Below, piece by piece: positions 59,680 through 64,000 of a stretch of DNA of 64,000 nt (position 1 is its first letter; each line of letters opens with the position of its first letter). The stretch is from Psychrobacter sp. P11G3 (lineage in GTDB: Bacteria > Pseudomonadota > Gammaproteobacteria > Pseudomonadales > Moraxellaceae), in NCBI RefSeq assembly GCF_001435845.1, contig NZ_CM003596.1, positions 62,001-126,000 on the forward strand. The letters are read 5' to 3'. Position numbers and translations under genes: made by a program. The notes under the pieces were generated by a model, which did not search any database, was not told the origin of the DNA, and saw only the letters and a program-made list of their open reading frames with translations.

Positions 59680-60714
59680 ATGAGCAATCCGCAGCAACCT
59701 ATTTTGACTACTCTAAATATCGCTACACGTCAAAGTCCTTTAGCCTTATGGCAGGCCGAGCATATCCGTGATCGTTTATTGGCGTTGTATCCTAATCTGA
59801 CGATTAATCTACTAAAAATTGTCACTAAGGGTGACAAGATTTTGGACACACCTTTGGCCAAAATCGGTGGCAAAGGATTATTTGTAAAAGAGCTTGAACA
59901 AGCGCTGTATGACAAACAAGCCGATATTGCAGTGCACTCGCTAAAAGATGTACCGATGCAGCTTCCCGAAGGCCTCACATTAGGCGTCTACTGTAAACGC
60001 GCCTCACCAACAGATGCCTTTGTCTCAAACACTTATAATGGTATTGATGAGCTACCGCAAGGTGCAGTCGTTGGAACATCAAGTTTACGTCGTCAATGCC
60101 AAATTAAAGCCTATCGTCCTGACCTGCAAATCAAAACATTGCGCGGCAATGTTGGCACTCGTTTGGGCAAGCTAGATGCGGGTGAATACGATGCCATTAT
60201 TCTGGCAACGAGCGGCTTGCAACGTATTGAGCTGGACGAGAGAATACGCGGTGAGCTTGATATCGCAGCTTGCTTACCTGCAGTTGGGCAGGGAGCTTTA
60301 GCGATCGAATGTCGTGAAGGCGATGAAGAAGTACTCAAATTACTTGCACCACTCAATGATGATAAAGCTCGTATTCGACTTATCGCTGAGCGTGCTTTGA
60401 ACCGTTATTTAGAGGGCGGTTGTCAAGTACCGATCGCCGCTTATGCAGTTCTGCAGACAGCTGAAGAAACCAGTGTTAATAATGACAACAATGGTGATAA
60501 CGGCAATAACGACAGCGGGAATGTGCTGTGGCTACGTGGTCGAGTGGGTCAGGCCGATGGTAGCGAGTTGTTGAAAGCAGACAAACGAGCTACGTTGGTT
60601 GGGACACAAGCTGAGCAAGAAGCCCAAGCCAATCAATTAGGTATCGATGTCGCAGAAATGCTGCTTGCTGATGGCGCAGGCGCTATTTTGTCAGCCATTT
60701 ATCAGCCTGAGTAG
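59680..60714 (+). CDS. hemC: Hydroxymethylbilane synthase (porphobilinogen deaminase)
   Basis: 344 residues from the ATG at 59680 ([29 protein letters not shown]), with GAGG a few bases upstream; an in-frame TTG start 38 codons earlier has no support. It polymerises four porphobilinogens to hydroxymethylbilane. Landmarks: [49 protein letters not shown] and the dipyrromethane-cofactor Cys in [16 protein letters not shown] polar Asn/Asp/Gly insertion at about residues 265-281 interrupts domain 3. Confidence 0.94.
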   Translation: MSNPQQPILTTLNIATRQSPLALWQAEHIRDRLLALYPNLTINLLKIVTKGDKILDTPLAKIGGKGLFVKELEQALYDKQADIAVHSLKDVPMQLPEGLTLGVYCKRASPTDAFVSNTYNGIDELPQGAVVGTSSLRRQCQIKAYRPDLQIKTLRGNVGTRLGKLDAGEYDAIILATSGLQRIELDERIRGELDIAACLPAVGQGALAIECREGDEEVLKLLAPLNDDKARIRLIAERALNRYLEGGCQVPIAAYAVLQTAEETSVNNDNNGDNGNNDSGNVLWLRGRVGQADGSELLKADKRATLVGTQAEQEAQANQLGIDVAEMLLADGAGAILSAIYQPE

Positions 60715-60782
60715 TACAAGTACAGTCGCTATAGGTTTGATTAACCGTAAGATAGGCTGATCTAAGCATCAGTCACTCTTGT

Positions 60783-61826
60783 ATGCTTAAGCCTTTTTCA
60801 TTCGCTTTTTGTCATGGTATATCGATGTCATCAATGCCAACTCAATCTACATACACAGCTTCTCATAAGAATTTTTCTAATGATAAGTCAAACGTAATGC
60901 CGCAAATTGTCATCAATACTCGCCCAGTAGAGCGAGCAGCATCGTTGACTCAGTATTTACAAGCGGCAGGATTAGTAGTGGTTGAAATGCCAATGTTGAC
61001 GCTACGACCACGTCCAACAACTGATCTAGATATTGCATTAATGCATCAGTGGCTGGCGGGGGTCTACAAAGCGCTTGTTATTGTCAGTCCAACTGCGGCA
61101 GCTTCAGGGCTAGCCGTTTGGCAATCACTTGAACATGAAAAGCGTAAATACAAAGCGAAAGATAGTAATGGCAAGTATGTGCAGAAACTATCAGAAGGTT
61201 TGTCACTACCTAGTCCTCTGGTTGCGGTTGGTGAAGCAACGGCGGCAGAGTTCAGTCAGGTGCTTATAGATACAACAAACTATCAAATACTTCAGCCTAA
61301 GACGGCCAATAACGAAGGCATGCTAGCAATGCCTGAAATTGATAGCTTACAAGCAGGCGATAAATTGCTGATATGGCGCGGGCTTGGTGGACGACGATTA
61401 TTAGTTGATACATTGCAGGCGCGCGGTGTACATATCGATAGTATTGCTTGGTACGAGCGTACAATGCCTATCGATGCAATGGCTGAGTATCAGCAGTGGC
61501 AACAAGCATTTCTTACTCATAGTATTACGTCAGATATTGCCCTACCAAAGCAGCCAAAGCCAATTGTCGTCATCAGCAGTGCGGCAGCTTTTGAGCATTG
61601 GTCAAATATTGTCAATGACGAGCAATCGAAGACGTTAAAAAAAGAGCAAGATTCTGATGCAGTGGCTAATACAACACAGCTTCTATCGCTTACGTTAAAA
61701 GATTTTTCTTACGTTGTGTTGGGTGAGCGTTTGGCCAATATGGTTGCCGCACAGCAGTTGAGCTACTGGCGAGTAGAGGATTTGTCGCCAGCTACGATTC
61801 TCTCAGCCATTCATTCTAAAATATAA
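60783..61826 (+). CDS. hemD: Uroporphyrinogen-III synthase
   Basis: 347 residues from the first ATG; internal ATGs at 60825 and 60897 (MPQIVINTRP, where the domain begins) are alternatives and none has a clear ribosome-binding site. The fold is poorly conserved but typical: VINTRPVERAASLTQYLQAAGLVVVEMPMLTLRP, LVIVSPTAAASGL, PLVAVGEATAAEF, LQAGDKLLIWRGLGGRRLLVDTLQARGVHIDSIAWYERT and VVISSAAAFEHW. It cyclises and inverts ring D to give uroporphyrinogen III. Second gene of a hemC-hemD-hemX unit. Confidence 0.9.
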   Translation: MLKPFSFAFCHGISMSSMPTQSTYTASHKNFSNDKSNVMPQIVINTRPVERAASLTQYLQAAGLVVVEMPMLTLRPRPTTDLDIALMHQWLAGVYKALVIVSPTAAASGLAVWQSLEHEKRKYKAKDSNGKYVQKLSEGLSLPSPLVAVGEATAAEFSQVLIDTTNYQILQPKTANNEGMLAMPEIDSLQAGDKLLIWRGLGGRRLLVDTLQARGVHIDSIAWYERTMPIDAMAEYQQWQQAFLTHSITSDIALPKQPKPIVVISSAAAFEHWSNIVNDEQSKTLKKEQDSDAVANTTQLLSLTLKDFSYVVLGERLANMVAAQQLSYWRVEDLSPATILSAIHSKI

Positions 61827-61886
61827 TACCTTAAACTTCTCATTTGCTTTAAACATGTTTATTTATACCAATAACGGTACTGCCTT

Positions 61887-62921
61887 ATGTCAATGAATTC
61901 TGAGTCCTTATCTAAGGATCCTTCAACTGTTCAGCAGCGCCGGCAAGCAAATATTTTGCTGCTACGGATGCAATGGCTGGTTATCTTATTACTGATCGCT
62001 GCATTATTGTGGCTATATATTAGTCAGCAGCGCTTTCAGCATAGTGTCAACGATCGTTTGCAGAGCAATGAGCAAGTAATCAGTCGATTAAACGAAATGG
62101 ACGATCGTCTATTTGCCATGAGTCAGCAGACGCTGCCAGAGCCTAGAGTTGAGGCTAGTAGCCAAGCTCAGAATCAGTTGGACCTATTGCGTATCCAAAT
62201 CAAAGCTGCTGATAGACTGTTGGCAGATAGTAATGACAGTGCGGCGATTGAGTTATTGCGAGGTCTACATTGGCAGTTGTCGCAAAGCAGTAATGAAATT
62301 GCGCCTGCGCTAACTATTGTTATAAAGCAAAGTTTGCTCAAAGATATTGAGCGTCTGCAGGCACAAAGCTCGCAGCCAAGCCCGTGGCAAATACAAAATC
62401 TTGCGATTCAAAATATTCAGGAATTTTTGCATAGTCATGAGCGTCTTGGCAGCTATGAAGGTACGGATTTACAGCGTCGAGAGCTGGTGGATGCGGCTAC
62501 TGAAAATAAACAGCAGCCTAAAGCAACCAATGCTGCTGATACCTCAGCGACTAATGACACAAATTTAACGCGTCGTCAGCTTACTATCCATGAAGTCATC
62601 ATGACACTGAATTTAGCAAGCCAAGCCAGCAATATGCGTAAGCAAGATCAACTGGTCAGCTATTTGACGCAAGCACGCAGACAGTTAAAAACGTTGGTGC
62701 CTAGGGCCTCAAATAGCGACAATAAAAAGTCAGTACAAGCTGGCGCGATTGGCATTATACAAGCCGATAAAAAATCAATCGATGGTCAAAGTAATCTTGA
62801 GACAATGAAAGCACCGAGTGACATACCAGAAGTAATTGTATGGCTAAATCAGTTGATTGCTCATGCACCCAAACCAACGCCATTACTGACGACAGAAATT
62901 TTAGATAAACCGCAACGCTAA
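61887..62921 (+). CDS. hemX: HemX-like protein (uroporphyrinogen-III C-methyltransferase-like accessory)
   Basis: 344 residues. A cytosolic Gln/Arg-rich N-terminus, one membrane helix (about residues 27-48, WLVILLLIAALLWLYI), then a long helical/coiled-coil periplasmic region (HSVNDRLQSNEQVISRLNEMDDRL; QLDLLRIQIKAADRLLADSNDSAAIELLRGLHWQL). This is the HemX/PA5258 layout. No methyltransferase motifs are present, despite the family's common name. The real role is unresolved. It follows hemD by 60 bases. Confidence 0.8.
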   Translation: MSMNSESLSKDPSTVQQRRQANILLLRMQWLVILLLIAALLWLYISQQRFQHSVNDRLQSNEQVISRLNEMDDRLFAMSQQTLPEPRVEASSQAQNQLDLLRIQIKAADRLLADSNDSAAIELLRGLHWQLSQSSNEIAPALTIVIKQSLLKDIERLQAQSSQPSPWQIQNLAIQNIQEFLHSHERLGSYEGTDLQRRELVDAATENKQQPKATNAADTSATNDTNLTRRQLTIHEVIMTLNLASQASNMRKQDQLVSYLTQARRQLKTLVPRASNSDNKKSVQAGAIGIIQADKKSIDGQSNLETMKAPSDIPEVIVWLNQLIAHAPKPTPLLTTEILDKPQR

Positions 62922-62973
62922 CGAGAGTTAGTCACAATAGTTAATACAGAAAATATAAAACGTAAGGTAAGCA

Positions 62974-63465
62974 ATGACCCATCCTAATGAAAAGTCAGCA
63001 TCTATATCTGATGTAGCAAACGAACACCGCCCGGAATTATTAGCTCATTATCCTGTTATTCATCATCAGCCGATACAGTGGGGAGAGATGGATGCCTTCA
63101 ATCACCTGAATAATGTGGTTTACTATCGTTACGCTGAGTCAGCACGTATTAGTTACTTGCATGCGCTAGGTATGTTTGATGGCAGTATGGTCACTGTTTT
63201 AGCCCAGTCTAGCTGTCAGTATTTACACCCAGTTACCTATCCTGATACGTTATTGTTAGGGGTTCGTTGTAAGCGTTTGGGCAATACGAGTATGGCGATG
63301 GAATATAGTTACTATAGTACCGCGCAAGAAACAATCGTTGCTACAGCAGAGGCTGTGGTAGTGCGTCTGGATAGTGAGGGAAAAGGTAAATTGCCATGGA
63401 CAGCAGCAGAGCGTCAACAGCTGCTAGCAATGGAAGCCAAGTTTGGTCATACGCCTGAGCTTTAG
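62974..63465 (+). CDS. 4HBT-type acyl-CoA thioesterase (hotdog fold)
   Basis: 163 residues. The hotdog domain starts at HQPIQWGEMDAFNHLNNVVYYRYAESARISYL, with the catalytic Asp in the conserved MDAFNHLNN motif, followed by SSCQYLHPVTYPDTLLLGVRCKRLGNTSMAMEYSYY. It resembles YbgC/FadM-type thioesterases that hydrolyse acyl-CoA esters. Substrate not predicted. 52 bases downstream of hemX. Confidence 0.88.
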   Translation: MTHPNEKSASISDVANEHRPELLAHYPVIHHQPIQWGEMDAFNHLNNVVYYRYAESARISYLHALGMFDGSMVTVLAQSSCQYLHPVTYPDTLLLGVRCKRLGNTSMAMEYSYYSTAQETIVATAEAVVVRLDSEGKGKLPWTAAERQQLLAMEAKFGHTPEL

Positions 63466-63533
63466 ATTGGTTTCTATATAAATCGATGATTCATTTTTTC
63501 AAAAAAATTATCATAAATTAAAAGCTAAAAACA

Positions 63534-63570
63534 AAAAAGGCACGCCAACATCATGTCAGCGTGCCTTTTT
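63534..63570. terminator. Terminator between the thioesterase gene and ribBA
   Basis: AAAAAGGCACGC / GCGTGCCTTTTT perfect 12-bp stem, 13-base loop, T-runs on both strands. Confidence 0.9.
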
Positions 63571-63606
63571 AATAACTCATTCTTCAACTAATCTCTTAAA
63601 CAGTCG

Positions 63607-64000
63607 TTAGTCTTGCTGCGGTGCATGAACAAAATCAACCACATTCAGATCAAAACCTGACAATGCAAAAAACTTCATTGGCGATGACAATAAGCGCATA
63701 TCACGCACCCCTAAATGACGTAATATCTGTGCACCAACACCGATACTACGATATGGTTGTTGCGTAATGGTTGATTGAGACTCGTTGTCTGCGGCTTTGT
63801 CCAGCGCATCTCCTAAATCAACTGGCTGATTGCTACCAATCCATACCAGCACACCACGATCTGAAGCACTGATTTCTTCTAGTGCTGACTGTACACTCCA
63901 GCCACTACGGCCCGTCATGTCATTTTTAGCTGCAAATAAATCGCGTAATGGGTGGAAACCATGAACACGTACAGTGCTGACACCTTCGCTGACATCACCT
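63607..64000 (-). CDS. ribBA: RibBA-type protein, C-terminal part (runs off the window)
   Basis: About 130 residues, open at the window edge; the in-frame ATG at 63918 is internal. The C-terminal segment YRSIGVGAQILRHLGVRDMRLLSSPMKFFALSGFDLNVVDFV matches the end of GTP cyclohydrolase II-like domains of RibBA proteins (riboflavin synthesis). VSTVRVHGFHPLRDLF stands where active GCH II has the Leu-Arg-Cys-Asp-Cys zinc segment, and no GRGxGL motif is seen, so this half is probably inactive and the enzyme works as 3,4-dihydroxybutanone phosphate synthase. The catalytic N-terminus is outside. Confidence 0.8.
   Translation of the reverse strand, partial: GDVSEGVSTVRVHGFHPLRDLFAAKNDMTGRSGWSVQSALEEISASDRGVLVWIGSNQPVDLGDALDKAADNESQSTITQQPYRSIGVGAQILRHLGVRDMRLLSSPMKFFALSGFDLNVVDFVHAPQQD

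Overview
The window looks like a chromosomal segment of a gammaproteobacterium of the family Moraxellaceae, most likely Psychrobacter. The DNA is moderately AT-rich. The gene orders are gammaproteobacterial (pepA//lptFG, xerD, yqgE-ruvX, pilB-pilC-pilD-coaE, tpiA-secG-tRNA-Leu-tRNA-fMet-rimP-nusA-infB-rbfA-truB-rpsO-pnp, pstSCAB-phoU, argH//algZ-algR-hemC-hemD-hemX). The genus is inferred from protein style and gene content and was not tested by a search. Nearly everything is core housekeeping. I see no phage, insertion sequence, CRISPR array, rRNA gene or plasmid signature.

Layout. 0-5 kb: start of pepA, a cysteine hydrolase, the divergent LPS-export genes lptF-lptG, and an RsmC-like methyltransferase. 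5-9.5 kb: a PH-domain membrane protein, a DUF3817 membrane protein, xerD, a TusA-like protein, a four-helix membrane protein, ruvX and yqgE. 9.6-14 kb: recN, ppnP, rlmB, coaE. 14-18.2 kb: type IV pilus genes pilD, pilC, pilB on the minus strand. 18.5-32.4 kb: tpiA, secG, two tRNAs and the nusA/infB/pnp translation and RNA-metabolism cluster. Between truB and rpsO this cluster is interrupted by a PfpI/DJ-1 protein and two tiny acidic proteins. 32.4-42.7 kb: accessory genes, including a macro-domain-like protein, a coiled-coil membrane protein, yheV and prlC, an eRF1/Pelota-fold (baeRF) protein that is a candidate for the Balon ribosome-hibernation factor, an EEP phosphatase, an MDR oxidoreductase, an EcsC protein, an AlkB-like dioxygenase and an alpha/beta hydrolase. 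42.7-49.6 kb: ABC exporter, EamA transporter, class I aldolase, and thiC with a TPP riboswitch. 49.7-55.1 kb: the pst phosphate operon behind a clear Pho box. 55.1-64 kb: yggX, argH, algZ-algR, hemC-hemD-hemX, a thioesterase and the end of ribBA.

The genes form a few functional groups: envelope biogenesis (LptFG, SecG), twitching motility and its AlgZR-type regulation, transcription/translation and RNA turnover (NusA, IF2, RbfA, TruB, S15, PNPase, tRNAs), phosphate uptake, and tetrapyrrole synthesis. Several conserved proteins carry Asn/Ser/Asp/Thr-rich insertions or N-terminal extensions.

The observations most worth following are: the baeRF/Balon candidate with a GGS in place of GGQ, preceded by a long leader with a boxA-like motif; a U1-U72 mismatch in the initiator tRNA; a macro-domain relative with a degenerate second loop; a possible response-regulator remnant between the TPP aptamer and thiC; and the paired terminator and inverted repeat between pstS and pstC.
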